NCBI GenBank assembly: GCA_016183615.1
Contig: JACPEG010000009.1
Coordinates: 1-64,000, forward strand
Direction: 5' to 3'
DNA length: 64,000 nt
From: Betaproteobacteria bacterium
GTDB taxonomy: Bacteria > Pseudomonadota > Gammaproteobacteria > Burkholderiales > UBA6910
This document shows positions 26,115-34,700 of this stretch, one piece after another. Within the stretch, counting starts at the first letter, position 1. Each line of letters starts with the position of its first letter. Under the pieces are notes generated by a model that was not told the DNA's origin, did not search any database, and worked only from the letters and a program-made list of their open reading frames with translations. A program made the translations under genes and the position numbers.

Positions 26115-26433
26115 GCTGCACCTCCTTCAATCGCTTGCGCGCCAACTTTAATTCCCTGGCCGGGGTCTGCTGCGTCTTCTTGATGAAGCCGTACAGTATG
26201 ACGATCCGCCGGCCCACCAAGGCGCAGAAGAACGCCCGGCCTATGCCTTCCTTCCCCTTGGCCCGAATCTCGAACAACCCATCCCCGAACGGCCGGGTAT
26301 AGGGCAAACCGAGGTTCGGCCCGGACTCCACCATCTGCTCGGCGATGCGGGTGAAGCTGGCGTTGATGCCTGTCCGCCACCCGGTTATCTCCGCCCGCAC
26401 CGCAGCGTTGTAGAACTCGATGGTGTAGGTCAT
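26107..26433 (-). CDS. RelE/HigB-type toxin (phage Gp49-like)
   Basis: This approximately 108-residue protein resembles the DUF891/Gp49 branch of RelE-superfamily mRNA interferases. It begins YTIEFYNAAVRAEI, has a central FEIRAKGKEGIGRAFF and a hydrophobic VILYGFIKKTQQTP strand, and ends ELKLARKRLKE. Two consecutive ATG codons occur, at 26436 and 26433. It is encoded ahead of an XRE antitoxin with an 8-bp overlap. It would cleave translated mRNA at the ribosome when free (family knowledge). Confidence 0.82.
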   Translation of the reverse strand: MTYTIEFYNAAVRAEITGWRTGINASFTRIAEQMVESGPNLGLPYTRPFGDGLFEIRAKGKEGIGRAFFCALVGRRIVILYGFIKKTQQTPARELKLARKRLKEVQHG

Positions 26434-26443
26434 CATAAATATG

Positions 26444-26459
26444 ATAGCACGCGTGCTAT
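26444..26459. promoter_or_regulatory. 16-bp perfect palindrome, likely toxin-antitoxin operator
   Basis: ATAGCACG/CGTGCTAT is a perfect palindrome ending about 10 bp upstream of the toxin start and embedded in AT-rich sequence. Placement and symmetry fit the autoregulatory operator bound by the XRE antitoxin or its complex. Confidence 0.75.
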
Positions 26460-26476
26460 ACGCCTGCAATCTGGAC

Positions 26477-26587
26477 AGGGTCGGTCAGATTACCTGACCG
26501 ACCCTATCGCGATTTAGGCCGAAATCGCGACTTTGTGTCGCCTGGTTCCAATTCCGAATCCGATTCGGAATCGGAATCTGGAGCCAG
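26477..26587. repeat. Three consecutive hairpins upstream of the toxin-antitoxin operon
   Basis: AGGGTCGGTCAG/CTGACCGACCCT (26477-26505, ATTAC loop) is a perfect 12-bp stem. TCGCGATTT/AAATCGCGA (26507-26530) is a perfect 9-bp stem. CTGG...CCAG around a near-palindrome of ATTCCGA/TCGGAAT repeats (26541-26587) is imperfect. No gene spans them. They could be transcription barriers between tRNA-Asn and the module, or remnants of a mobile element. A direct repeat TTTGGGGAACAAAA follows at 26684-26697 and 26701-26714. Confidence 0.75.
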
Positions 26588-26710
26588 GTATTGAAACATA
26601 GCCACACCCGCCACAAGCTTCCAGGCCACGCCGCACGCCGGCCGTCGAGCGAACCTACACCCACTTCTGGAAAGGAAAATGATTTTGGGGAACAAAAGCG
26701 TTTGGGGAAC

Positions 26711-26735
26711 AAAAAAGGCCACTCAAAAGTGGCCT
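26711..26735 (-). terminator. Rho-independent terminator of tRNA-Asn
   Basis: On the minus strand an 8-bp stem AGGCCACT/AGTGGCCT with a four-base loop is followed by a run of six Ts. It lies 17 bp after the tRNA 3' end. Confidence 0.88.
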
Positions 26736-26751
26736 ATCCTGTTGGTTTTTC

Positions 26752-26827
26752 TGGCTCCCCGACCAGGGCTCGAACCTGGGACCTGCGGATTAACAGTCCG
26801 TCGCTCTACCGACTGAGCTATCGGGGA
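26752..26827 (-). tRNA. tRNA-Asn (GTT)
   Basis: The 76-nt cloverleaf includes an encoded CCA. The acceptor pairs TCCCCGA with TCGGGGA. The D arm contains AGCTCAGTCGGTAGAGC, the anticodon loop reads CTGTTAA (anticodon GTT), and the T arm contains GGTTCGAGCC. A terminator follows. tRNA-Asn genes are common integration sites, and the toxin-antitoxin module lies on its 3' side. Confidence 0.97.
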
Positions 26828-26894
26828 AATGCAAAGCGCAATATGTTAATCTTTTAGTGATTTTTGGTCAATCGAAATTGCGTTTTGCCGCCCT

Positions 26895-28244
26895 ATGAAA
26901 GCACTCAAATGGCTGGCCGTCGCGTTTGTGATTCTGTTGGCGCTGGCCGTCGCCTTGCCGTTCCTCATTCCTCTCGGTACCTACATCCCGGTAATCGAAA
27001 AGCAGGCCTCAGGCAAGCTCAAGGAACCGGTCAAAGTCGGTACGTTGCGCTCCGCCTTTTTCCCGGTGTCCCAGCTGACCATTGGAAACATCGCGGTGGG
27101 CCGGGGGCCCGACATCCAGGTGAAGTCCGTCAGCGTGGTGCCGGACCTGGCTTCCCTGTTCGGTGCGGTGAAGGTGCTGAGAGTGATCGAGCTTGACGGC
27201 GTGACCGTCACCCAGGATGCGCTCGCGAAGATTCCCGTCTGGACCAAGGGTGACGGCTCTCCGGCCGCGGTCGCCGTGCGGCGCATCACGTTCAGCGACG
27301 TCACGCTAAAGCTGAAGCAGGGGCCTCTCGGACCTTTCGAAGGGGAGGTACGACTCGCGGCAGCCGGCGGCCTGGAACAGGCGCGGCTCCAGACCACCGA
27401 CGGCAAGGCGAAGCTCACCGCCCAGCCGGAGAAGCAGGACCGCTATGCGGTGCAGTTGAATGCCAGGAACTGGAAGCTTCCTGCGGGACCGGCGTTGGTG
27501 TTCGATGAGCTGAACGCGTCCGGTCATGCCACGGCGAATGACCTGGTACTCCTGAAAATTGCCGCAAAGCTTTACGGCGGAAGCGCCGACGGCAATGCGA
27601 GCCTCAACTGGCAGAAGAACTACCGGCTGAAAGGGGACCTCACCACGAAGCAGGTGGAGCTGGAAAAGCTGGTGTCCCTGTTCAACCCCGAGGTGAAGGT
27701 GAGCGGCAAGCTTAATTCCAAGAGCGCGTTCTCATCCCGGGCCGCCAACGCGGGTCAGCTCGCGGACGCGATGCGGCTGGAGACGGACTTCGACGTGAAG
27801 GACGGGGTGTTCTACGGGGTGGATATCGCCGAGGCCGCCAAGTCCGTGGTCAAGGGCGGCACCAAGGGCGGGCAGACCAAGTTCGACAACTTTACCGGCC
27901 ACATGCTGATGGAGCGGGGCGCGTTCCGATTCACCAATCTCGACATCTCCTCCGGAGTGCTTGCGGCGACGGGTAACGTGGACATCTCCCCGAAGAAGGA
28001 GCTGAACGGCAAGATCAGCGCGGAAGTGAAAGCCGGCGTATCGCTGGCAACGGTGCCGCTGAACGTTTCCGGTACCGTGAAGGACCCGACCCTAAGGCCC
28101 ACCGGAGCCGCTATTGCCGGCGCCGCCGCGGGCACTGCAATCCTTGGACCGGGGGTGGGTACGACCCTCGGGACGAAGGCCGGGGCGTTCTTCGACAACC
28201 TGTTCGGGAAGAAGGAAGAAAAGCCGGCGGAGAAAAAGAAATAG
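26895..28244 (+). CDS. AsmA-family envelope protein
   Basis: This 449-residue protein has an N-terminal membrane anchor/signal (residues about 5-27, LAVAFVILLALAVALPFLI) followed by beta-strand-rich repeats. A C-terminal AsmA domain includes NPEVKVSGKLNSKSAF and GNVDISPKKELNGKISAEV, then a Gly/Ala-rich stretch and a Lys-rich tail. AsmA-like proteins bridge the inner and outer membranes and take part in lipid transfer or outer-membrane homeostasis (family knowledge). It stands alone between tRNA-Asn and a convergent aminotransferase. Confidence 0.85.
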   Translation: MKALKWLAVAFVILLALAVALPFLIPLGTYIPVIEKQASGKLKEPVKVGTLRSAFFPVSQLTIGNIAVGRGPDIQVKSVSVVPDLASLFGAVKVLRVIELDGVTVTQDALAKIPVWTKGDGSPAAVAVRRITFSDVTLKLKQGPLGPFEGEVRLAAAGGLEQARLQTTDGKAKLTAQPEKQDRYAVQLNARNWKLPAGPALVFDELNASGHATANDLVLLKIAAKLYGGSADGNASLNWQKNYRLKGDLTTKQVELEKLVSLFNPEVKVSGKLNSKSAFSSRAANAGQLADAMRLETDFDVKDGVFYGVDIAEAAKSVVKGGTKGGQTKFDNFTGHMLMERGAFRFTNLDISSGVLAATGNVDISPKKELNGKISAEVKAGVSLATVPLNVSGTVKDPTLRPTGAAIAGAAAGTAILGPGVGTTLGTKAGAFFDNLFGKKEEKPAEKKK

Positions 28245-28253
28245 CCGAAAGGC

Positions 28254-28309
28254 GTTGGGCTGCGCCGAGCGCAGCCTAACCTACGAGGCTGCGGTCCGCG
28301 CAGCCCAAC
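28254..28309. repeat. Inverted repeat between convergent genes
   Basis: GTTGGGCTGCGC (28254-28265) and GCGCAGCCCAAC (28298-28309) are perfect inverted copies. The loop has an inner GCGCAGCC/GGCTGCG partial repeat. The element lies between the stops of the AsmA-like gene and aspC. It resembles the TTGGGCT...AGCCCAAC dispersed palindromes seen in many proteobacteria (recollection, not checked) and could act as a two-way transcription barrier. Confidence 0.75.
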
Positions 28310-28323
28310 CGCGAGCCTGGTGT

Positions 28324-29517
28324 TTACGCCAGCGCCTTCTGGATCCGTTCCATCGCCTGCTCCAGATTCTGCATCGAGGTGGCAAAGGAGATGCGGAAGT
28401 AGCCCTCGGCGCCGAAGGCCGAGCCCGGCACCACCGCGACTCCCGCCTTCTCCAGCAGATATTCCGACAGCGCCATGTCGGTCGCCGCCGGGATGACCCC
28501 GCGCTTCGCAAGGTCGGCAATCGCGGCCCGGGCATCGGGGAAGGCGTAGAACGCGCCGCCGCCCCTCAGGCACTTGATCCCCTTGACCTCGTTGAGCCGC
28601 TTCACCACAAACTCGTGGCGCTCGCGGAAGGCCTTCACCATGGGCTCGATGCAGGACTGGTCGCCGTCGAGCGCCGCCTGGGCCGCCACCTGGGAAATGG
28701 AAGTGGGGTTGGAGGTGGACTGGGACTGGAGGATTTCCATGGCCTTGATGATGCGCTCCGGCCCCGCGGCGTAGCCGATTCGCCAGCCGGTCATGGAGTA
28801 GGCCTTGGACACGCCGTTCAGCACCACCGTGCGGTCCCTGAGCCCGGGGCAGGCGTTCAGCATGCTCACGAACTTCTCGCCCGAGAGGTTCACGTGCTCG
28901 TACATGTCGTCGGTGGCGATCAGCACCTGCGGGTGCTGCTTCAGCACCTCGCCCAGGGCCTTGAGTTCCGAGAAGCTATAGACCGCACCCGTGGGGTTGG
29001 ACGGGCTGTTGATCATGAACATGCGGGTCCTGGGGGTGAGGGCCGCCGCGAGCTGGGCCGGGGTGATCTTGAAGCCCTGTTCGATGCCGCAGGAGACGAT
29101 GACGGGCTTCGCCTCCGCCACCAGCGCGATGTCGGAATAGGACACCCAGTAGGGGCCGGGGATCACCACCTCGTCGCCGGGGTTCAGCACCGCCAGCGCC
29201 AGGTTGAAGATGCACTGCTTGCCGCCCACGCCGACGATGACTTCCTTTTCGGCGTAGTCCCAGCCGTTCTCCCGCTTGAACTTGGCGACGACGGCCTTCT
29301 TGAGGCCCGGGATGCCGCCCACCGGGGTGTACTTGGTGAAGCCGGCGTCGATAGCCTTCTTGGCCGCCTCCTTGATGTGGGCGGGCGTGTCGAAATCCGG
29401 CTCCCCGGCGCCCAGGCCGATGACATCCCTGCCCTCGGCCTTCATCCTGGCGGCCCGGGCCGTGACGGCCAGGGTAGGGGATTCCTTGATGGCTTGAACG
29501 CGGGTGGAGAGCTGCAT
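28324..29517 (-). CDS. Class I aminotransferase, aspartate/prephenate type
   Basis: This 397-residue PLP enzyme is of the bacterial I-beta aspartate aminotransferase group. Motifs are GAGEPDFDTP, SPSNPTGAVYS, the PLP-lysine segment NGVSKAYSMTGWRIGYAAG and RGGGAFYAFPD near the C terminus. ATG 29517 gives the usual length with AGGA upstream; an ATG at 29553 would add 12 residues. It interconverts aspartate and oxaloacetate and may also act on prephenate or tyrosine. It is divergent from uvrB, as in many betaproteobacteria. Confidence 0.9.
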   Translation of the reverse strand: MQLSTRVQAIKESPTLAVTARAARMKAEGRDVIGLGAGEPDFDTPAHIKEAAKKAIDAGFTKYTPVGGIPGLKKAVVAKFKRENGWDYAEKEVIVGVGGKQCIFNLALAVLNPGDEVVIPGPYWVSYSDIALVAEAKPVIVSCGIEQGFKITPAQLAAALTPRTRMFMINSPSNPTGAVYSFSELKALGEVLKQHPQVLIATDDMYEHVNLSGEKFVSMLNACPGLRDRTVVLNGVSKAYSMTGWRIGYAAGPERIIKAMEILQSQSTSNPTSISQVAAQAALDGDQSCIEPMVKAFRERHEFVVKRLNEVKGIKCLRGGGAFYAFPDARAAIADLAKRGVIPAATDMALSEYLLEKAGVAVVPGSAFGAEGYFRISFATSMQNLEQAMERIQKALA

Positions 29518-29646
29518 GACGGAGTTCCTGAGGGATTGAGCGGCGATGTCCATGGTTGAATTTCCGGCCGGGACCCCGGTCTATGGGGCGTCCCGGAAGC
29601 AATTTCGGTTAAAATCAAAAGTTTCGCAAAGCGGCTTATTTTACCC

Positions 29647-31707
29647 GTGATCGTCACGTTCCCCAATAGCCCGTACCGCCTGCATGAGCCCTTCGAGCCC
29701 GCCGGCGACCAGCCCGAGGCCATCGTCAAACTGGTGGAAGGGGTGCACGACGGACTCGCCTACCAGACGCTCCTTGGGGTCACCGGCTCCGGCAAGACCT
29801 ACACCATGGCCCACGTGATCGCGCGCCTGGGCCGCCCGGCGCTGATCCTCGCGCCCAACAAGACGCTGGCCGCCCAGCTTTACGCCGAGATGCGTGAGTT
29901 CTTTCCCGAGAACGCCATCGAGTACTTCGTCTCCTACTACGACTACTACCAGCCCGAGGCCTACGTGCCTTCCCGGGACCTCTACATCGAGAAGGACTCC
30001 AGCATCAACGAGCACATCGAACAGATGCGGCTCTCGGCCACCAAGAGCCTGCTCGAGCGCGAGGACTGCGTGATCGTGTGCACGGTGTCGGCCATCTACG
30101 GCATCGGCGACCCGGTGGACTACCACGGCATGATCCTGCACCTCCGGGAAAAGGAGCGCACACCCCAGCGCGACATCATCCGGCGGCTCACCGAGATGCA
30201 GTACGAGCGCAATGAAATGGATTTCCGGCGCGGCACCTTCCGGGTGCGGGGCGACGTGCTGGACATTTTTCCGGCGGAACACTCCGAAACGGCCCTCCGG
30301 GTCTCCCTGTTCGATGACGAGGTGGAAACCCTGTCGCTGTTCGACCCGCTGACGGGGCGGGTGCTGCAGAGGGTGGGGCGCTTTACGGTCTATCCCTCGA
30401 GCCACTACGTCACGCCGCGCAGCACCACGCTGCGGGCCATCGAGGCCATCAAGGAGGAGTTGCGGGAGCGCATCGCGCAGTTCCAGCAGGCCGGAAAGCT
30501 GGTGGAAGCGCAGAGGATCGAACAGCGCACCCGCTTCGACCTGGAGATGCTCAACGAGCTGGGCTTCTGCAAGGGCATCGAGAACTACTCGCGGCATCTC
30601 TCGGGCCGCGCGCCGGGGCAGCCGCCGCCCACGCTCATCGACTACCTGCCCACCAATGCGCTGATGATCATCGACGAGAGCCACGTCACCATCCCCCAGC
30701 TCGGGGGCATGTACCGGGGCGACCGCTCGCGCAAGGAAAACCTGGTGGATTACGGATTCCGCCTGCCTTCGGCGCTGGACAACCGGCCGCTGCGCTTCGA
30801 TGAATTCGAGGGGGTGATGCGCCAGACCGTATTGGTGTCGGCGACGCCGGCCGACTATGAGGGGGAACATGCGGCCCAGGTGGTGGAGCAGGTGGTGCGG
30901 CCCACGGGGCTGGTGGACCCGGCGCTGGAAGTGCGGCCGGCTACCGCCCAGGTGGACGACCTCATGTCGGAAGTGACGCTGCGGGTATCCCGCGGCGAGC
31001 GGGTGCTGGTGACGACGCTCACCAAGCGCATGGCCGAGGACCTCACCGACTACCTTGCTGACCACAAAATCAAGGTGCGCTATCTCCATTCCGACATCGA
31101 CACCGTGGAGCGGGTGGAGATCATCCGCGACCTGCGGCTCGGCGTGTTCGACGTGCTGGTGGGCATCAACCTGCTGCGGGAGGGGCTGGACATTCCCGAA
31201 GTGTCGCTAGTGGCGATCCTGGATGCGGACAAGGAAGGGTTCCTGCGCTCGGAGCGCTCTCTCATCCAGACCATCGGCCGCGCGGCGCGCCACATCAACG
31301 GCACCGCGATCATGTACGCGGACAACATGACCGCTTCCATGCGCCGGGCCATCGACGAGACCAACCGCCGACGCACCAAGCAGATCGCGTTCAATACGAA
31401 AAACGGCATCACGCCCAAGAGCGTGCACAAGCGCATCAAGGACTTGATCGACGGCGTGTACGACGCGGAGGAGGCGCGGCAGGAACTGAAGGCCGCCCAG
31501 ACCCAGGCCCACTATGCCGCCCTCAGCGAGCGCGAGCTGGCGAAGGAAATCAGGCGGGTAGAGAAGGAAATGCTGGAGGCGGCGAAGAACCTGGAGTTCG
31601 AGCGGGCGGCGGAGCTGCGCGACCGCCTGAAGGGATTGAAGAGCAAACTTTTCGTGGGCTTCGAGGAACCGGCGCCCGAGAAGGTGCGGCGCGCGGCGGG
31701 ATCATGA
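29647..31707 (+). CDS. uvrB: Excinuclease ABC subunit B
   Basis: This 686-residue helicase-like subunit performs the damage-verification step of nucleotide excision repair. Seen are Walker [11 protein letters not shown], the beta-hairpin [21 protein letters not shown]-type segment near residue 95, and the Walker B variant IIDESHVT. Helicase motifs [15 protein letters not shown] and the C-terminal UVR motif [15 protein letters not shown] for UvrC binding are also present. The start is GTG 29647. The phosphatase gene overlaps its end by four bases. No CTGT-N8-ACAG LexA box is evident in the 129 bp upstream. Confidence 0.98.
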   Translation: MIVTFPNSPYRLHEPFEPAGDQPEAIVKLVEGVHDGLAYQTLLGVTGSGKTYTMAHVIARLGRPALILAPNKTLAAQLYAEMREFFPENAIEYFVSYYDYYQPEAYVPSRDLYIEKDSSINEHIEQMRLSATKSLLEREDCVIVCTVSAIYGIGDPVDYHGMILHLREKERTPQRDIIRRLTEMQYERNEMDFRRGTFRVRGDVLDIFPAEHSETALRVSLFDDEVETLSLFDPLTGRVLQRVGRFTVYPSSHYVTPRSTTLRAIEAIKEELRERIAQFQQAGKLVEAQRIEQRTRFDLEMLNELGFCKGIENYSRHLSGRAPGQPPPTLIDYLPTNALMIIDESHVTIPQLGGMYRGDRSRKENLVDYGFRLPSALDNRPLRFDEFEGVMRQTVLVSATPADYEGEHAAQVVEQVVRPTGLVDPALEVRPATAQVDDLMSEVTLRVSRGERVLVTTLTKRMAEDLTDYLADHKIKVRYLHSDIDTVERVEIIRDLRLGVFDVLVGINLLREGLDIPEVSLVAILDADKEGFLRSERSLIQTIGRAARHINGTAIMYADNMTASMRRAIDETNRRRTKQIAFNTKNGITPKSVHKRIKDLIDGVYDAEEARQELKAAQTQAHYAALSERELAKEIRRVEKEMLEAAKNLEFERAAELRDRLKGLKSKLFVGFEEPAPEKVRRAAGS

Positions 31708-32186
31708 TCCGGGTGCTCTTCGTCTGCATGGGGAACATCTGCCGCTCGCCGACCGCAGAGGCCGTGTTTCGGCGCCAAGTGCGGGAGGCCGGGCTGGATA
31801 CCGAGATTCACATCGATTCGGCCGGAACCCACGATTACCACATTGGCGATGAACCCGATGCCCGGGCCCAGGTTGCGGCCGGGCAGCGCGGCTATGACAT
31901 GACGGGATTACGTGCCCGCAAGGTGGGCCGCGAAGATTTCGCGACCTTCCACCATATCCTCGCCATGGACGCCTACAACCTCAGCCTGCTCAAGCGTGCC
32001 TGCCCGCCGGAGCACGCCCACAAGCTGGGGCTGTTTATGGACTTCAGCGAGCGCTTCGAGGAAAACGAAGTCCCCGATCCCTATTATGGGGGCAATGAGG
32101 GCTTCGAGCGGGTGCTCGACATGGTGGAGGACGCGGCGCGGGGGCTGCTTGCCCATATCCGGGCGACGCGGCTCAGGCAGGACTAG
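31704..32186 (+). CDS. Low-molecular-weight protein-tyrosine phosphatase
   Basis: This 160-residue protein has the active-site loop [13 protein letters not shown] (C-x5-R-S) at residues 8-20 and the general-acid VPDPYYGG near residue 125. It also has [14 protein letters not shown]. It dephosphorylates phosphotyrosine in the cytoplasm. ATGA overlap with uvrB implies translational coupling; the functional link is unclear. Confidence 0.93.
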   Translation: MIRVLFVCMGNICRSPTAEAVFRRQVREAGLDTEIHIDSAGTHDYHIGDEPDARAQVAAGQRGYDMTGLRARKVGREDFATFHHILAMDAYNLSLLKRACPPEHAHKLGLFMDFSERFEENEVPDPYYGGNEGFERVLDMVEDAARGLLAHIRATRLRQD

Positions 32187-32230
32187 CTGGCAAGAGTAGG
32201 GCGCCCTGGCGCCACCGTAGACCGTCTCCG

Positions 32231-32860
32231 TCAAGCAGCCGTCCTCGGAACCACCTTCAAAAGGTCGCGAACGCGCAACACGACGCGCAGGCCCGATCCG
32301 ATGCACAAAATGGCTATGCCCGTGCCCACCACAAGGTCTGGCCAGGCGGAGGCGGTGGCCCAGGCAAGCGATGCCGAGACAATAACGGCGGCATTGGCCA
32401 GCATGTCGTTGCGCGAGCATAGCCACGCCGATTCCATGTTTATGCCGTCGTTCCGGTGGCGCCACAGCAAATATGCGCACGAAACGTTGGCCAGCAGAGC
32501 CGCAGCACCGACCGCGGCGGTCACGCTGGGCTGAGGCATTACGGGGTACAGCAGCTGGTAAACGGCGTGCCAGATTACCACCAGTCCGAATACCACCATC
32601 ACCATTCCCTTGATCAGCGCCGCGGCGGCCTGCCATCTTCGGCCGCGGGAGGCCGCGAACAGAGTAAAACCATAGAGCATCGCGTCGCCCAGCATGTCGA
32701 GCGAATCCGCGAGCAGCGCCGTTGAATCCACGAGCAGGCCGGCACCCGATTCCACGGCGAACATCACCACGTTGATCAGCAACACGGCGCGCAGCGTTCT
32801 TGCGTGGCGACGCGCCATAGCGCCGCCCGCGGGGATCTCGGCGTCGCAACAGTGATTCAT
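32231..32860 (-). CDS. Cation diffusion facilitator-like transporter
   Basis: This 209-residue membrane protein has about six hydrophobic helices. The metal-site pattern DSTALLADSLDMLGDAMLYG is in helix 2 and SRNDMLANAAVIV in helix 5, with Asp and Asn/Asp where zinc CDF proteins have H/D-x3-D. The N terminus carries MNHCC and the usual long cytoplasmic C-terminal domain is missing. It is likely a short CDF-type metal exporter. It is divergent from the sigma-54 promoter of the carbonic-anhydrase-like gene. Confidence 0.78.
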   Translation of the reverse strand: MNHCCDAEIPAGGAMARRHARTLRAVLLINVVMFAVESGAGLLVDSTALLADSLDMLGDAMLYGFTLFAASRGRRWQAAAALIKGMVMVVFGLVVIWHAVYQLLYPVMPQPSVTAAVGAAALLANVSCAYLLWRHRNDGINMESAWLCSRNDMLANAAVIVSASLAWATASAWPDLVVGTGIAILCIGSGLRVVLRVRDLLKVVPRTAA

Positions 32861-33093
32861 CGTGGCTTCATTCAGGTCCGGGAAACGTTGTCCTCCGAAA
32901 GGTACGGCCTCTGCGCTACCGGCGCAAGGAACGGGAAGTGATCATTCCACCGCGAAGCTCAACTTCCCTGGGCAAAAACATTCGCGTCTTCAGTGCGTTG
33001 CGCGAGGCCACCGGCGAAACCGGCTGTTCGGGGTTCGCGCAGCGCGAAGCGGTCCCTAACGCTATCCCCTTGAAATGGCGGCAATCACGTGTC

Positions 33094-33109
33094 TGGCACG
33101 GAGTGTGCT
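33094..33109 (+). promoter_or_regulatory. Sigma-54 (-24/-12) promoter
   Basis: TGGCACGGAGTGTGCT matches the consensus TGGCACG-N4-TTGCW at all but one defined position and has the required GG-N10-GC spacing. It lies 64 bp before the start of the beta-carbonic-anhydrase-like gene. A sigma-54 activator is encoded 3.4 kb downstream at 36503-38119. Confidence 0.75.
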
Positions 33110-33173
33110 GAAGCACTTGGCGGCACTTTGGACGCTGCCAGCAATTCGCGTCGATCAACCAAGGAGGAAAGCG

Positions 33174-33827
33174 ATGATGACTCTCAAGGAGCAACTGGAA
33201 CAGGCGGTAGCCGAACGCTCGCGGTGGGAAATTCGGCGGCAATTCGGGGCAGATGGCCCCAACATGCGCAACCTTTGGGTGCTCGCCTGCATGGACGAAC
33301 GCATGCCCGTGGACGAGGCCCTCGGGATCCGGGCCGACTCCCCGGTAGGGGGAGGGGATGCACATCTGTTCCGCAACGCGGGCGGCATCGTGACGGATGA
33401 CGCGATTCGCTCGGCGATGCTGACCATCAATTTCTTCGGTACCCGGGAAATCGTGGTAGTGCAGCACACGGGATGCGGGATGCTCTCCGCCAACGGCAAC
33501 GACCTTGTCGCGGCGCTGCGCAGCAAAGGGATCGACGTGGACAACGTGCCGCTCGATCCGACGCTGCCGGAGCTCCGGCTGGAAAAGGGTGCATTCGGTA
33601 AGTGGATCGGCATGATGGATGACGTGGATCAGACGTGCATCAAGACGGTCGAGGCGTTCCGCAACCATCCGCTGATACCCAAGGACATCGTGATCAGCGG
33701 GTGGGTCTGGGAAACCGAGTTTCGCCGCCTGCGGGCGCCGAACAAGAACGCCCCAACCCGGCCCGTGACGCAACCCACCGCGGCCTCGATGAAGGTGAAA
33801 GGGGCACAACCGCCGCGCTGGGCGTGA
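33174..33827 (+). CDS. Beta-class carbonic anhydrase-like protein, possible carbonyl sulfide hydrolase
   Basis: This 217-residue zinc enzyme has ligands visible as C39 (ACMDERM), H98 and C101 (VQHTGCGM), with the D41/R43 catalytic dyad. GDAHLFRNAGGIVTDDAIRS is the class D signature. Class D includes the carbonyl sulfide hydrolase of Thiobacillus thioparus besides true carbonic anhydrases (family knowledge). The insertion around residues 110-150 and the sulfur-gene surroundings favour COS hydrolysis, but sequence reading cannot separate the two activities. The start at ATG 33174 has AAGGAGG upstream and is preceded by a sigma-54 promoter. Confidence 0.82.
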   Translation: MMTLKEQLEQAVAERSRWEIRRQFGADGPNMRNLWVLACMDERMPVDEALGIRADSPVGGGDAHLFRNAGGIVTDDAIRSAMLTINFFGTREIVVVQHTGCGMLSANGNDLVAALRSKGIDVDNVPLDPTLPELRLEKGAFGKWIGMMDDVDQTCIKTVEAFRNHPLIPKDIVISGWVWETEFRRLRAPNKNAPTRPVTQPTAASMKVKGAQPPRWA

Positions 33828-33909
33828 CGGGAGCGCATCGGAAAAATCTCTCCGCGGCGCCGGCGCTCCCCGAAGCTGCCGGCGTCGAGAGGCCCGTCGA
33901 GGAGGAGTG

Positions 33910-34125
33910 ATGCCCAGCTACGATTTTCGCTGTCCCCGCTGCCGAAGGGTGTTCGAGGTCAGCCGGCGCATCGGCGCTGCCGACCCGTTATGCCCGGGCT
34001 GCGGCGGTGCGGTTGAACCAGTTTTTCTCGTGGCCCCAGCGGTCCACGGCGTTGACGCGGCGGGGCGCGAACTTGCCGCGAGGTCGCTCCCCGAGTGCGG
34101 CAAGGGCTGCAGCTGCTGTCCCTGA
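33910..34125 (+). CDS. FmdB-type zinc-ribbon protein
   Basis: This 71-residue protein begins MPSYDFRCPRCRRVFEV and carries CPGCGG, making a CxxC...CxxC zinc ribbon as in FmdB-family putative regulators. It ends in a cysteine cluster, CGKGCSCCP, unusual for the family and possibly metal-binding. GGAGG precedes ATG 33910; GTG 33907 is also in frame. It lies between the carbonic-anhydrase-like and MerC-like genes, probably in the same transcript. Confidence 0.8.
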   Translation: MPSYDFRCPRCRRVFEVSRRIGAADPLCPGCGGAVEPVFLVAPAVHGVDAAGRELAARSLPECGKGCSCCP

Positions 34126-34197
34126 TCCGGACGGCCGGAGGGGATAACCCTGTGCCGGCCATCTATCTGTTTGCGAATCACCCATGGAGGATGTCAC

Positions 34198-34644
34198 ATG
34201 GATGCCGTGTTTACCCTGTCGGCCAGAGCGTCGGTCTGGGACCGAATTGGTGTCGGAATGTCGGGCCTTTGCATCGCCCACTGTCTGGCAGTGCCATTTA
34301 TCGCGACTCTTCTGCCGCTCCTCGGCGCAATGGAGTATGCCACCCATACCGCCCTCGCGATCGGGATTGCCGCGGTCGGCGGACTCGCATTCGTACCGGG
34401 CTATCGGCGCCATCGCCGTATCGATGTGCCGGCACTTGCCGCAGCCGGGATCGGCATGATCGTGCTGTCCCTTCTCCTTCCCGAAGGTCCTAGAACAGAG
34501 GCGCTGGAAACATGGCTTACGGTAGGAGGCGGAACACTGATGATCTTTTCCCACCTCCGCAACGCGTACTTCTGCAGGCTTTGTCCGGATTGCGGAGGCG
34601 ACAAGTGTCAGCTCGACGCACCCCACGTCGTCGAACGCGGCTGA
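34198..34644 (+). CDS. MerC-domain membrane protein
   Basis: This 148-residue protein has four hydrophobic helices. The first holds GLCIAHCLAVP, which corresponds to the cysteine pair of MerC mercury transporters (here C-x3-H-C). A C-terminal CRLCPDCGGDKC cluster may bind metal. GGAGGATGTCAC precedes the ATG. No merR, merA or merP is nearby, so mercury uptake is not supported by context. It may move another soft metal or thiol compound. Confidence 0.8.
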   Translation: MDAVFTLSARASVWDRIGVGMSGLCIAHCLAVPFIATLLPLLGAMEYATHTALAIGIAAVGGLAFVPGYRRHRRIDVPALAAAGIGMIVLSLLLPEGPRTEALETWLTVGGGTLMIFSHLRNAYFCRLCPDCGGDKCQLDAPHVVERG

Positions 34645-34700
34645 ACAGCGCCCGTCATTGCGCAGTGCCCGCTATCCTCGCAGGGAGAGCTTCATGCTGC

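Noticed and set aside
29518-29646. SOS box upstream of uvrB
   Set aside because: No CTGT-N8-ACAG sequence could be found between aspC and uvrB.
34198-34644. Mercury-resistance operon
   Set aside because: No merR, merT, merP or merA is nearby; the MerC domain alone does not show mercury handling.
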